A DNA stretch of 9,368 nt from Microcoleaceae cyanobacterium UBA11344 (GCA_003483675.1 DMYK01000150.1:1607-10974), one strand, 5' to 3'; counted from the stretch's first letter, positions 1 to 6,328 are shown. The notes: generated by a model from the letters alone, not told the origin. Translations and numbers: made by a program.

Positions 1-23
1 GTTATAGTTAACCAAAGCCAGCC

Positions 24-287
24 ATGAATCAACTACCCAATCCCTTTAACTCAAATCCATCCAATCCCCTAGACCCCTTAAATCAAAAACGCGACGAAGC
101 TGACAGGGAAAACGGAGGATTACCGAAAGCTTACCATCCAGCCACGAAGAAAACTCTGCAAAAATTATTCATCATCCTGATAGTTGGCGGTGCAATTATT
201 GGGGGAATTCTATCTATAGCTGTGCTCTCGCTGATGCAAAAAGCCGGACTGACAGATGTGCCGGCCAGGGTAGAGAATTCTAAGTAA
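24..287 (+). CDS. Small single-helix membrane protein, unknown function
   Basis: An 87-residue protein that I do not recognise. The first ~35 residues are rich in Asn and Pro (repeated NP and SNP steps) followed by a charged stretch (KRDEADREN), so they are probably disordered. One hydrophobic helix spans about residues 48-70 (from FIILIV to VLSLM) with a Lys-rich segment (TKKTLQK) just before it. By the positive-inside rule the N-terminus is probably cytoplasmic. The ATG at 24 has no strong Shine-Dalgarno, which is common in cyanobacteria. It lies upstream of arsR in the same direction, separated by about 100 bases that include an inverted repeat, so it is probably not part of the arsenic unit. 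The composition looks like a real small cyanobacterial membrane protein rather than a chance frame, but no function can be given. Confidence 0.6.
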   Translation: MNQLPNPFNSNPSNPLDPLNQKRDEADRENGGLPKAYHPATKKTLQKLFIILIVGGAIIGGILSIAVLSLMQKAGLTDVPARVENSK

Positions 288-316
288 TATCAAATCCGCA
301 GGATATTTTGATATTA
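285..316. promoter_or_regulatory. Perfect 10-bp inverted repeat upstream of arsR
   Basis: TAATATCAAA (285-294) is the exact reverse complement of TTTGATATTA (307-316), with a 12-base loop. The left arm overlaps the stop codon of the small upstream gene. No T-run follows, which argues against a simple intrinsic terminator. The arms contain the same ATATCAA/TTGATAT half-sites as the palindrome in the promoter downstream of arsR (798-819), and a further ATATCAA lies at 351-357. It may therefore be an autoregulatory ArsR site, though the half-site spacing (14 bases between ATCAA and TTGAT) differs from the 6 bases of the downstream site. A weak mRNA 3'-end hairpin is the alternative. Confidence 0.5.
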
Positions 317-386
317 AATGCACCATTTTTCTGGGAGCAAGCTGGAAAAAATATCAAGTTGTGTATGGATGTTTTCAGAATAATTG

Positions 387-743
387 ATGCTTAAAAATTC
401 GACTACACCGGATTTGGTAGGAAAGTCCCAAATTTCAGGTAAACTGATTGCTGCGGGCTTTCACGCTCTTTCTGACCCCCTGCGGATTCAGATTTTGGAG
501 TTGCTGCGGGAACAGGAATTGTGCGTTTGCGAATTGTGCGATCGACTTTTGGTCCCTCAGTCCAAACTCTCTTTCCACCTCAAAACCTTGAAGGAAGCAG
601 CTTTAGTCCGCAGCCGCCAAGAAGGTCGCTGGATCTACTACAGCCTCAATCTAGCTCAGTTTATCGCCCTGGAACAGTACCTGTCGGACTATCGGCGATG
701 CGGCCAGATCCTGCCTGCGCGCCCCTGTTCCGAGGCAGATTAA
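387..743 (+). CDS. arsR: ArsR/SmtB-family arsenite-responsive repressor
   Basis: A 118-residue winged-helix repressor of the ArsR/SmtB family. From the ATG at 387, residues 45-51 read ELCVCEL followed by Cys51. This gives Cys46-x-Cys48-x2-Cys51, the same arrangement as the ELCVCDLC As(III)/Sb(III) sensor of the E. coli ArsR type, placed at the start of the recognition helix-turn-helix. The DNA-binding helix follows (VPQSKLSFHLKTLKEAALV), then the wing (RSRQEGRWIYYSL). Metalloid binding to the three Cys is known in this family to release DNA. A TTG at 384 directly precedes the ATG and would add one residue; I chose the ATG. The C-terminal tail has two more Cys (RRCGQ and RPCSEAD) of unknown role. 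It is followed by a promoter with a palindrome that fits an ArsR operator. Arsenite is the most likely inducer given the neighbours; antimonite would be expected too. Confidence 0.93.
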   Translation: MLKNSTTPDLVGKSQISGKLIAAGFHALSDPLRIQILELLREQELCVCELCDRLLVPQSKLSFHLKTLKEAALVRSRQEGRWIYYSLNLAQFIALEQYLSDYRRCGQILPARPCSEAD

Positions 744-793
744 CCCATCAACATTTCTTAATGTGTTTATTGCCTATTTGTCTTCCATCATAC

Positions 794-821
794 TTGACAT
801 ATCAAATTTTATTGATATGAT
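794..821 (+). promoter_or_regulatory. Sigma70-like promoter with embedded ArsR-type operator
   Basis: TTGACA (794-799) and TATGAT (816-821) are separated by 16 bases, a strong bacterial -35/-10 pair. A perfect palindrome, CATATCAA (798-805) N6 TTGATATG (812-819), fills the spacer and overlaps both boxes. The inner form ATCAA-N6-TTGAT resembles ArsR-family operators as I remember them. A bound dimer would block RNA polymerase. The expected start site is near 828, giving a leader of about 30 bases before the binding-protein gene at 859. The regulator encoded directly upstream makes ArsR the obvious partner; binding itself is inferred. Confidence 0.8.
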
Positions 822-858
822 GCAACAGTACCCTTAGTTATAGCATTGGGTAAAATCA

Positions 859-1884
859 ATGAACCCAGCAGAAAAGCCCAAGGTTTTTGCACTTGGTATA
901 GCTTTGACAATCGGTGCGATCGGGCTCCTCAGCTCCTGCGGACAAGTCCAGTCGCCAGAATCCCAGAGCATTAAAATAGACGGTTCCAGCACTGTCTATC
1001 CAATTACGGATGCGATGGCCAAAGAATATCAAAATACACATCCAAAAAAAGCATCAATTACTGTTGAATTCTCCGGCACTGGTGGCGGATTTAAAAAGTT
1101 TTGTGCCGGCGAAACTGACATTAGCAACGCCTCACGACCAATCCGCCAAGAGGAAATGGAAGCCTGCAACAAAGCTGGCATCCGCTACTACGAATTGCCT
1201 GTCGGATTTGACGCTCTCACAGTAGTAGTCAGTCCCAAAAATGACTGGGCAGAAGACATTAATGTAGAGGAATTGAAAAAGATTTGGGAACCAGCCGCCC
1301 AAGGTAAAATTACCAAATGGAATCAGATTCGACCTAATTGGCCAAACCGACCCATAACCCTTTACGGTGCAGGCAAAGATTCCGGTACATTTGACTATTT
1401 CACAGAGGCAATAGTAGGTACTGCAAAATCCAGTCGCACCGACTATACAGCCAGTGAAGACGACACAGTTTTAGTGCAGGGAGTTATTAAAGACGAAAAT
1501 GCTTTAGGTTACTTTGGATTTTCCTATTACGAAGAAAACCAAAGTAAATTGAAAGCTGTAGGTATTGACAGCGGCAAAGGAGCAGTTTTGCCCTCCCGCG
1601 AAACTGTTGAAAAAGCTCAATATCAGCCCCTGGCGCGACCTCTATTTATCTATGTCAGCTACAACTCGGCTCAAAATAAAGTAGAGGTGCGAAACTTTGT
1701 AGAATTCTACATGAACAGAGCTCCAAACTTAGTTAGTTCTGTGGGTTATATTCCTTTGCCAAAAGAAGGATATCAACTGATTTATCAGCACTTCTACAAT
1801 GGCAAAGTAGGGACTGTTTTTGGTGGGAAGGCTCAGCTTGACTCGACAATTGGGGAGTTATTGCGACAGCAGGCTAAATTTTAA
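859..1884 (+). CDS. sphX: PstS/SphX-type phosphate (or arsenate) binding lipoprotein
   Basis: A 341-residue periplasmic solute-binding protein of the PstS family. A signal peptide with a lipobox (LSSC, Cys27) predicts a lipid-anchored mature protein on the outer face of the inner membrane. Oxyanion-binding segments typical of PstS/SphX are visible: DGSSTVYPI (41-49), SGTGGG (72-77), DISNASRPI (87-95) and KDSGTFDYF (173-181). Family members deliver phosphate to the PstCAB transporter. No permease or ATPase gene is adjacent. The gene sits between arsR and acr3, directly downstream of the candidate ArsR operator, and only 36 bases separate it from acr3, so the two are probably co-transcribed. 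This context suggests a role under arsenic stress: high-affinity phosphate capture that discriminates against arsenate, or handling of arsenate itself. The PstS family call is firm; the sphX name is by similarity to cyanobacterial SphX, and ligand preference cannot be read from sequence. Confidence 0.9.
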   Translation: MNPAEKPKVFALGIALTIGAIGLLSSCGQVQSPESQSIKIDGSSTVYPITDAMAKEYQNTHPKKASITVEFSGTGGGFKKFCAGETDISNASRPIRQEEMEACNKAGIRYYELPVGFDALTVVVSPKNDWAEDINVEELKKIWEPAAQGKITKWNQIRPNWPNRPITLYGAGKDSGTFDYFTEAIVGTAKSSRTDYTASEDDTVLVQGVIKDENALGYFGFSYYEENQSKLKAVGIDSGKGAVLPSRETVEKAQYQPLARPLFIYVSYNSAQNKVEVRNFVEFYMNRAPNLVSSVGYIPLPKEGYQLIYQHFYNGKVGTVFGGKAQLDSTIGELLRQQAKF

Positions 1885-1920
1885 TTTTTCCTCAGAAATT
1901 TTCCCTTACCAGTTAACTAA

Positions 1921-3072
1921 ATGAACCATCCTCAAACAACTAACTCACCTGTCCAAGCAGGAAGCAAGCTCAGTTTTTTTGAAAGATATCTCACCCTTTG
2001 GGTATTCCTTTGCATTGTAGGCGGTATTATTCTCGGTAGATTATTCCCCAGCGTCGCCGTCACCCTTGATGCTCTCAGCTTTTATCAGGTGTCAATTCCT
2101 ATTGCCATTTGTCTATTTTTTATGATGTATCCCATCATGGTAAAAATTGACTTTACCCAAGCGGCAAATGCAGCGCGAACGCCCAAACCAGTCATCTTAA
2201 CATTAGTCGTCAACTGGCTCATCAAACCATTGACAATGGTAGCCTTTTCTCAGTTTTTCTTGGGTTGGCTATTTCGCCCCTTGATTACCGGCACCGAAAT
2301 AATTCGTGGCAGTGAAGTTTCCATCGCTAGTTCCTACATTGCTGGTACAATATTATTAGGAATTGCTCCCTGTACTGCGATGGTTTTAATGTGGGGTTAT
2401 CTATCCTACGGCAATCAAGGACATACCCTCGTTATGGTTGCTGTTAATTCCCTAGCCATGCTATTTTTATATGCACCACTAGGCAGATGGCTGTTAGCAG
2501 CAAATGATTTAGTTGTCCCTTGGCAGACAATAGTATTGTCTGTATTCATTTATGTCGGTTTGCCCTTAGCGGCCGGAATGTATAGCCGTTTCTGGATTTT
2601 TAAACATAAAGGGCGAGAATGGTTTGAGCGAGAGTTTATGCAATATCTGAGTCCAGTTGCTACGGCGGCCCTTTTGATTACGCTAATTCTTTTGTTTGCC
2701 TTCAAAGGAGAGTTAATTATTAACAATCCTCTGCACATTCTTTTAATTGCTGTGCCTCTGTTTATCCAGACAAACTTCATTTTCCTGATTTCTTATGTAG
2801 CAGCTTTAAAACTCAATCTGTGCTACGAAGATTCAGCACCTGCCGCGCTGATTGGTGCCAGCAATCATTTTGAGGTAGCGATTGCTACGGCTGTCATGCT
2901 TTTTGGCTTAAACTCAGGTGCAGCCTTGGCCACAGTAGTCGGTGTTTTAATTGAGGTTCCAGTGATGTTAATGTTGGTAGAATTCTGCAAGAAAACCGCA
3001 TTTTGGTTTCCCCGAAAACCAGAAACAGCATCGCTGCGAGACCCTCGTTGTCTTCCCAATTCCAATTGCTAG
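1921..3072 (+). CDS. acr3: ACR3-family arsenite efflux permease
   Basis: A 383-residue polytopic membrane protein of the ACR3 family (often named arsB in cyanobacteria), with about ten predicted helices between residues 25 and 355. The family's essential Cys lies in the fourth helix region as [18 protein letters not shown] (Cys151). The conserved late segment [18 protein letters not shown] (about 312-329) includes Glu318, matching the acidic residue needed in studied Acr3 proteins. Acr3 expels As(OH)3 from the cytoplasm using the proton motive force, completing the route arsenate, arsenite, export with ArsC. It starts 36 bases after the binding-protein gene and stops 6 bases before arsH, supporting a single transcript. 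The C-terminal tail (after about residue 360) has two Cys in a short hydrophilic end and is not a conserved part of the family as far as I know. It is not the unrelated ArsB/Na+-antiporter type. Confidence 0.95.
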   Translation: MNHPQTTNSPVQAGSKLSFFERYLTLWVFLCIVGGIILGRLFPSVAVTLDALSFYQVSIPIAICLFFMMYPIMVKIDFTQAANAARTPKPVILTLVVNWLIKPLTMVAFSQFFLGWLFRPLITGTEIIRGSEVSIASSYIAGTILLGIAPCTAMVLMWGYLSYGNQGHTLVMVAVNSLAMLFLYAPLGRWLLAANDLVVPWQTIVLSVFIYVGLPLAAGMYSRFWIFKHKGREWFEREFMQYLSPVATAALLITLILLFAFKGELIINNPLHILLIAVPLFIQTNFIFLISYVAALKLNLCYEDSAPAALIGASNHFEVAIATAVMLFGLNSGAALATVVGVLIEVPVMLMLVEFCKKTAFWFPRKPETASLRDPRCLPNSNC

Positions 3073-3078
3073 AATTTC

Positions 3079-3738
3079 ATGAACAAATTTACACACAAAC
3101 CGAGAATTCTGTTTTTATACGGCTCTTTGCGAGAGCGCTCTTACAGCCGCTTGTTGGCGGAAGAATCGGCTCGAATTATTGAAGATTTCGGTGCAGAAGT
3201 TAGGTTTTTTAATCCTCTGGAATTACCGATTTATGGTAGTGTTCATGATACTCATCCCAAGGTTCAAGAGTTGCGGGAATTGAGCCTGTGGTCGGAGGGT
3301 CAAGTCTGGTCTAGTCCAGAAATGCACGGCAATATTACGGGCATTATGAAAAACCAAATTGACTGGATTCCTTTGAGTATTGGGGCTGTCAGACCGACTC
3401 AAGGCAGAACTTTGGCGGTGATGCAAGTTAGCGGCGGTTCGCAGTCTTTTAATGCTGTGAATACTTTGAGAATTTTGGGCCGCTGGATGCGGATGTTTAC
3501 GATTCCTAATCAGTCTTCGGTTGCTAAGGCTTATCAGGAGTTTAATGAGGATGGAACAATGAAAGATTCGCCTTATCGCGATCGGGTTATTGATGTCATG
3601 GAGGAACTGTACAAGTTTACTCTGTTGTTGCGGGAGGAAGTTGACTATTTGACCGATCGCCACAGCGAACGCCAGGAAAAAGCGGCCAAAGAGGCGATCG
3701 CCGTTGCAAATCGCGCGCTTGAAACACCGGGCGATTGA
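3079..3738 (+). CDS. arsH: ArsH NADPH-dependent flavoprotein, organoarsenical oxidase
   Basis: A 219-residue flavodoxin-fold protein. The FMN phosphate-binding loop [10 protein letters not shown] (15-24) is the signature of Ars[11 protein letters not shown] (79-88) and SGGSQS (118-123) are the further flavin-contacting loops. [11 protein letters not shown] (135-145) is also characteristic. ArsH proteins are NADPH:FMN oxidoreductases that oxidise trivalent methylated and aromatic arsenicals to less toxic pentavalent forms and can reduce azo dyes, quinones or metals. The gene begins 6 bases after acr3, so the two are almost certainly co-transcribed. The last residues (ALETPGD) lie in a short tandem duplication of DNA that spans the stop codon, suggesting that the extreme C-terminus is not constrained. 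Length fits the usual ArsH range. Confidence in the family is high; the native substrate is inferred from the arsenic context. Confidence 0.95.
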   Translation: MNKFTHKPRILFLYGSLRERSYSRLLAEESARIIEDFGAEVRFFNPLELPIYGSVHDTHPKVQELRELSLWSEGQVWSSPEMHGNITGIMKNQIDWIPLSIGAVRPTQGRTLAVMQVSGGSQSFNAVNTLRILGRWMRMFTIPNQSSVAKAYQEFNEDGTMKDSPYRDRVIDVMEELYKFTLLLREEVDYLTDRHSERQEKAAKEAIAVANRALETPGD

Positions 3739-3753
3739 AATCACCGGGCGATT
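3725..3753. repeat. 12-bp direct repeat across the arsH stop codon
   Basis: CACCGGGCGATT occurs at 3725-3736 and again at 3742-3753, a 17-bp period. The arsH TGA stop (3736-3738) starts in the first copy. A HIP1 site (3755-3762) and a multi-hairpin element follow at once. It looks like a slippage duplication or insertion scar. Confidence 0.7.
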
Positions 3754-3762
3754 TGCGATCGC

Positions 3763-3875
3763 GGCTACACAGACAAAACCCGCCTTCGCGGGTTGAAGAA
3801 TCAAGAATTTTTCTTCAGTCTGCGGAGGCAGACTTCGTTTGTGTGCCCGTAAAACTTCGCGGTTTCTAACCGCCG
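3763..3875. repeat. Multi-hairpin interspersed repeat element
   Basis: At least three perfect stem-loops lie in series: AACCCGC/GCGGGTT with loop CTTC (3777-3794), AGTCTGC/GCAGACT with loop GGAG (3817-3834), and GCGGTT/AACCGC with loop TCT (3859-3873). A fourth stem, TGAAGAA/TTCTTCA (3794-3800 with 3811-3817), joins the first two. An outer stem pairs CACA-GA-CAAA (3768-3777) with TTTGTGTG (3838-3845), with a GA bulge, enclosing the first hairpins in a clover-leaf. The element fills the 173-base gap between arsH and arsC. It resembles the mobile-looking palindromic repeats found in many copies in filamentous cyanobacteria; copy number cannot be checked here. In RNA it could act as a processing site, attenuator or stabiliser of the arsH 3' end. 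Confidence 0.75.
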
Positions 3876-3911
3876 AGACTAAAAATTAACAACTTACAAC
3901 TAACCAAAACC

Positions 3912-4307
3912 ATGAAAAAAGTAATGTTTGTTTGCAAAAGAAACTCCTGCCGATCGCAAATGGCAGAAGGATTCGCTAAAATCATCGGAGCCGGCAAAAT
4001 TGAAGTCACCAGTTCTGGGTTAGAATCAAGCAGAGTGCATCCGACAGCCATTCAAGTCATGTCCGAAATCGGCATTGATATCACAGATCAAACATCCAAT
4101 CCGTTAGGCGAATTCAATGCAGAAGACTACGATGCCGTAATTTCTTTGTGCGGCTGCGGTGTCAATTTACCGGAAGCGTGGGTATTGCGAGAAGTGTTTG
4201 AAGATTGGCAACTCGACGATCCCGACGGAAAACCCATCGAAACTTTTCACCGCGTGCGAGATGAAATTAAAGCACGAGTTGAAACATTAGTTGAATCTCT
4301 CAAATAA
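3912..4307 (+). CDS. arsC: Arsenate reductase, LMW-phosphatase fold, Synechocystis type
   Basis: A 131-residue arsenate reductase with the low-molecular-weight tyrosine phosphatase fold. The P-loop is Cys8-KRNSC-Arg14-Ser15, a CX5R active site that binds the arsenate oxyanion. Two further Cys, Cys80 and Cys82, lie in SLCGCGVNLP. Cys8, Cys80 and Cys82 are, from memory, the catalytic trio of Synechocystis ArsC, a hybrid enzyme with a phosphatase fold that uses glutathione and glutaredoxin instead of thioredoxin. The catalytic acid is expected in the DDPDG segment (102-106). It converts As(V) to As(III) for export by Acr3 or for methylation. The gene is separated from arsH by 173 bases of hairpin repeats, so expression may be uncoupled from the upstream unit. 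The start is the only sensible ATG, just ahead of the beta strand that leads to the P-loop. Confidence 0.94.
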   Translation: MKKVMFVCKRNSCRSQMAEGFAKIIGAGKIEVTSSGLESSRVHPTAIQVMSEIGIDITDQTSNPLGEFNAEDYDAVISLCGCGVNLPEAWVLREVFEDWQLDDPDGKPIETFHRVRDEIKARVETLVESLK

Positions 4308-4380
4308 GATTAATAGTTCGCGATCGCACGGGTAGTCAGGGTTTCGACTTCGCTCAACCACCAGGAGTTTTTTGGTGAGA

Positions 4381-4494
4381 AGAGGCGTTACAGCCCGCAA
4401 AAATAGCAAAAAACCCGGTTATGAAGGTTTTGATGCGTCCAGGACTATTATAATTAGTGCTAAATTATGAGAGGCGTTCCACCAGAACGCCTCT
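4381..4494 (+). promoter_or_regulatory. Leader region of arsS: -10 box, perfect hairpin, competing arm
   Basis: The 223 bases between arsC and arsS hold no gene. A consensus -10 (TATAAT, 4449-4454) has only a poor -35 near 4426-4431. About 15 bases later comes a perfect 10-bp stem, AGAGGCGTTC (4470-4479) with GAACGCCTCT (4485-4494), loop CACCA. It is followed by AAATCTG, not a T-run, so it is not a standard terminator. The left-arm sequence AGAGGCGTT also occurs at 4381-4389, so the right arm could pair with either copy in a transcript that reads through from arsC. The segment CGTCCAGGACTAT (4436-4448) recurs at 9280-9292. Confidence 0.5.
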
Positions 4495-4530
4495 AAATCT
4501 GTTGTGAACATAAACTAACCAGACTAGCAC

Positions 4531-5517
4531 ATGATTCAGACCGCAGTAACGCCTTTCAAAAACAAACTCAACTCAGCTTTAACTAAAAAGCAAATTACAG
4601 TTTTACAAATTAATCTAGGGAAACGCTGCAACCTTGCTTGCACTCACTGTCATGTAGAAGCTAGCCCGAAACGAACTGAGGAACTTTCACCGGAAATTTG
4701 CGACCAATTAATTGAAATAATTCGCAAATTTCCCCAAATTCAAACTGTTGACCTCACCGGCGGTGCTCCCGAAATGCTTTACGGTTTTAAACCGTTGGCG
4801 GAAGCTGCAAGGGCGACAGGAAAAGAGGTAATTGTTCGTTCTAATTTAACAATTTACTGGGAAAAAGGGTTTGAAGATATTCCAGAATATTGCGCGAAAC
4901 ACCAACTCAGAATTATTGCGTCTCTTCCCTGTTACCAAGCTGATAATGTTGACAAAATGCGCGGTAGTGGCGTTTTTGATGGTTCGATTCTGGCGCTGCA
5001 AAATCTAAATCAATTAGGCTATGGCAAAGATGCAAATTTAGTTCTGGATTTGGTTTATAATCCGCAAGTGCCAACTACAGAAAAGTTTTCTCTGACACCG
5101 GAACAGGGTAAGTTAGAGCGAGATTATCAGGTTTATTTAGCAGCACATTTTGGTATTTGTTTCAATCAATTGTTCACGATTACTAATTTGCCGGTGGGAC
5201 GGACAAAGTTTCATTTGGAACACAAGAAGCTGCACCAACCTTATCTTGGGTTTTTGGAGGATAATTTTAATCCTAATACTGTGGAACATTTAATGTGTCG
5301 CAATGAATTGTCGATCGACTATTTGGGCAATGTCTACGACTGCGATTTTAACCAGATGGAAAATCGGCCGGCTAAAACTCGCACAGGTGAAACCATCACA
5401 GTCGCTAAATTGCTCGAAACTGGCAGTTTAGATTTGATTCAAGAGGTGCAAACTGCTGCTTATTGTTACGGCTGTACGGCTGGTTCAGGTTCTAGTTGCG
5501 GCGGCACTTTGATTTAA
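4531..5517 (+). CDS. arsS: Arsenosugar biosynthesis radical SAM protein ArsS
   Basis: A 328-residue radical SAM enzyme. GKRCNLACTHCH supplies the Cys33-x3-Cys37-x2-Cys40 site for the 4Fe-4S cluster that cleaves S-adenosylmethionine, and LTGGAPEM (75-82) is the SAM-binding GGE-like strand. The C-terminal half matches the domain typical of ArsS (formerly DUF3641): CRNELSIDYLGNVYDCDFNQ (256-275), then CYGCTAGSGSSCGG (312-325), where more Cys (256, 271, 312, 315, 323) may hold auxiliary clusters or the arsenic. Some relatives are selenoproteins; this one has Cys throughout. ArsS is known to make dimethyl-5'-deoxyadenosylarsine from dimethylarsenite, the entry to arsenosugars and arsenolipids. The methyltransferase ArsM that would supply its substrate is not encoded in this window. 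It has its own long leader and is followed 82 bases later by a VTT-family membrane protein. Family confidence is high. Confidence 0.94.
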   Translation: MIQTAVTPFKNKLNSALTKKQITVLQINLGKRCNLACTHCHVEASPKRTEELSPEICDQLIEIIRKFPQIQTVDLTGGAPEMLYGFKPLAEAARATGKEVIVRSNLTIYWEKGFEDIPEYCAKHQLRIIASLPCYQADNVDKMRGSGVFDGSILALQNLNQLGYGKDANLVLDLVYNPQVPTTEKFSLTPEQGKLERDYQVYLAAHFGICFNQLFTITNLPVGRTKFHLEHKKLHQPYLGFLEDNFNPNTVEHLMCRNELSIDYLGNVYDCDFNQMENRPAKTRTGETITVAKLLETGSLDLIQEVQTAAYCYGCTAGSGSSCGGTLI

Positions 5518-5525
5518 GCAATACA

Positions 5526-5554
5526 GTAGGGACACGGCACTGCCCTGTCCCTAC
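5526..5554. repeat. Near-perfect palindromic repeat (GTAGGGACA hairpin)
   Basis: GTAGGGACA (5526-5534) pairs exactly with TGTCCCTAC (5546-5554). Inside, after one C-C mismatch, GGC and GCC pair around the loop ACT. The single mismatch looks like a decayed perfect palindrome. Hairpins of this sequence type are very frequent between genes in cyanobacteria. It lies 8 bases after the arsS stop and 45 bases before the next gene, with no T-run, so it is more likely a dispersed repeat or 3'-end stabiliser than a terminator. Confidence 0.75.
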
Positions 5555-5599
5555 CTTGGAAACGACGGTGTATGCAATTTAGAGTAGAGAGTTTAAGTA

Positions 5600-6328
5600 A
5601 TGAATGATTCGCGATCGCAAATCGCTGAAAATCCGCCGCCATCAAATCGGTGGAAGCTGATTTTAGGGATTGGTTTAGCTGTCGCCTTAATTGTGGCGGC
5701 TCAGTTTTTTAACTTTCAAGGAATTCTGAAAAATGCCCTGGAGTCGATCGGCAATCTCGGCCCTTGGGGCCCGGCAGCTTTTATTCTAATTTACATTGTG
5801 GCAACAGTTCTGTTTATTCCAGGTTCTTTGTTGACTCTGGGTGCGGGGGTTTTATTTGGAGTAGTTGGCGGTTCAATTTGCGTTTCTGTTGGTTCCACAT
5901 TAGGGGCAGCCTGTGCTTTTTTAACAGGGCGATATTTAACTCGCGACTGGGTTTCCAAGCAGATAGAAAACAATCAGAAATTCAAAGCCATTGACGAAGC
6001 AGTGAAGAGAGAAGGAGCGAAAATTGTTTTACTGACGCGGCTTTCTCCTATTTTCCCGTTTAATTTACTTAACTATGCTTTTGGAGTGACGCAGGTATCT
6101 TTTAAAGATTATTTTTTCGCATCTTGGATCGGCATGATCCCCGCAACTGTCATGTATGTTTACATCGGTTCCCTGGCTGGGAGTTTGGCTGCACTGGGGG
6201 AAAAAGGGCGATCGCGCACGGCTGCTGAGTGGGCTGTTTACGGCATTGGTTTGGTAGCAACGATCGCAGTCACCGTCTACGCCACCCGCATTGCCAAAAA
6301 AGCTTTAGACGAGAAAATTTCCCCTTAA
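5600..6328 (+). CDS. TVP38/TMEM64 family (VTT/DedA-like) membrane protein
   Basis: A 242-residue integral membrane protein. Helices are visible at about residues 19-37, 58-75, 78-110, 168-193 and 212-230. Family signatures are LFIPGSLLTLGAGVLFG (71-87) and LTRLSPIFPFNLLNYAFG (145-162), the two re-entrant-loop segments of the VTT (SNARE-associated/DedA) domain, followed by the FKDYFFASWIGMIPATVMYVYIGS segment (168-191). Relatives include TMEM41B, VMP1 and DedA proteins, several of which flip lipids or lipid carriers across membranes. The protein's substrate is unknown. It follows arsS at 82 bases in the same direction and is the last gene before a large terminator, so it is probably expressed with arsS. 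TVP38-type genes next to arsenic genes have been seen in other genomes, to my knowledge without a proven role. A link to arsenolipid or membrane maintenance is inference. Confidence 0.88.
   Translation: MNDSRSQIAENPPPSNRWKLILGIGLAVALIVAAQFFNFQGILKNALESIGNLGPWGPAAFILIYIVATVLFIPGSLLTLGAGVLFGVVGGSICVSVGSTLGAACAFLTGRYLTRDWVSKQIENNQKFKAIDEAVKREGAKIVLLTRLSPIFPFNLLNYAFGVTQVSFKDYFFASWIGMIPATVMYVYIGSLAGSLAALGEKGRSRTAAEWAVYGIGLVATIAVTVYATRIAKKALDEKISP

Noticed and set aside
384..386. TTG as start of arsR
   Set aside because: An ATG follows immediately at 387; the extra residue is unlikely and neither has a clear ribosome-binding site.
751..764. Small hairpin ACATT/AATGT after arsR as a terminator
   Set aside because: Only five weak A/T-rich pairs and no T-run directly after; too weak to call.
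521..820. Open frame on + strand overlapping arsR and the operator region
   Set aside because: It overlaps arsR in another frame, encodes a Ser/Pro/Leu-rich sequence without family features, and runs through the sphX promoter.
3223..3804. Long open frame (193 codons) on the minus strand opposite arsH
   Set aside because: It lies fully antisense to a strongly conserved arsH and runs on through the hairpin repeat; its protein is low in recognisable structure and rich in Arg, Asn and Ile, typical of a mirror frame.
4470..4494. Intrinsic terminator after arsC
   Set aside because: The stem is perfect, but the following bases are AAATCTG with no T-run, and it lies downstream of a -10 box, so a leader hairpin fits better.
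5461..5517. Selenocysteine or frameshift at the arsS C-terminus
   Set aside because: All key positions are ordinary Cys codons (TGT/TGC), no in-frame TGA precedes the TAA stop, and the reading frame is intact.
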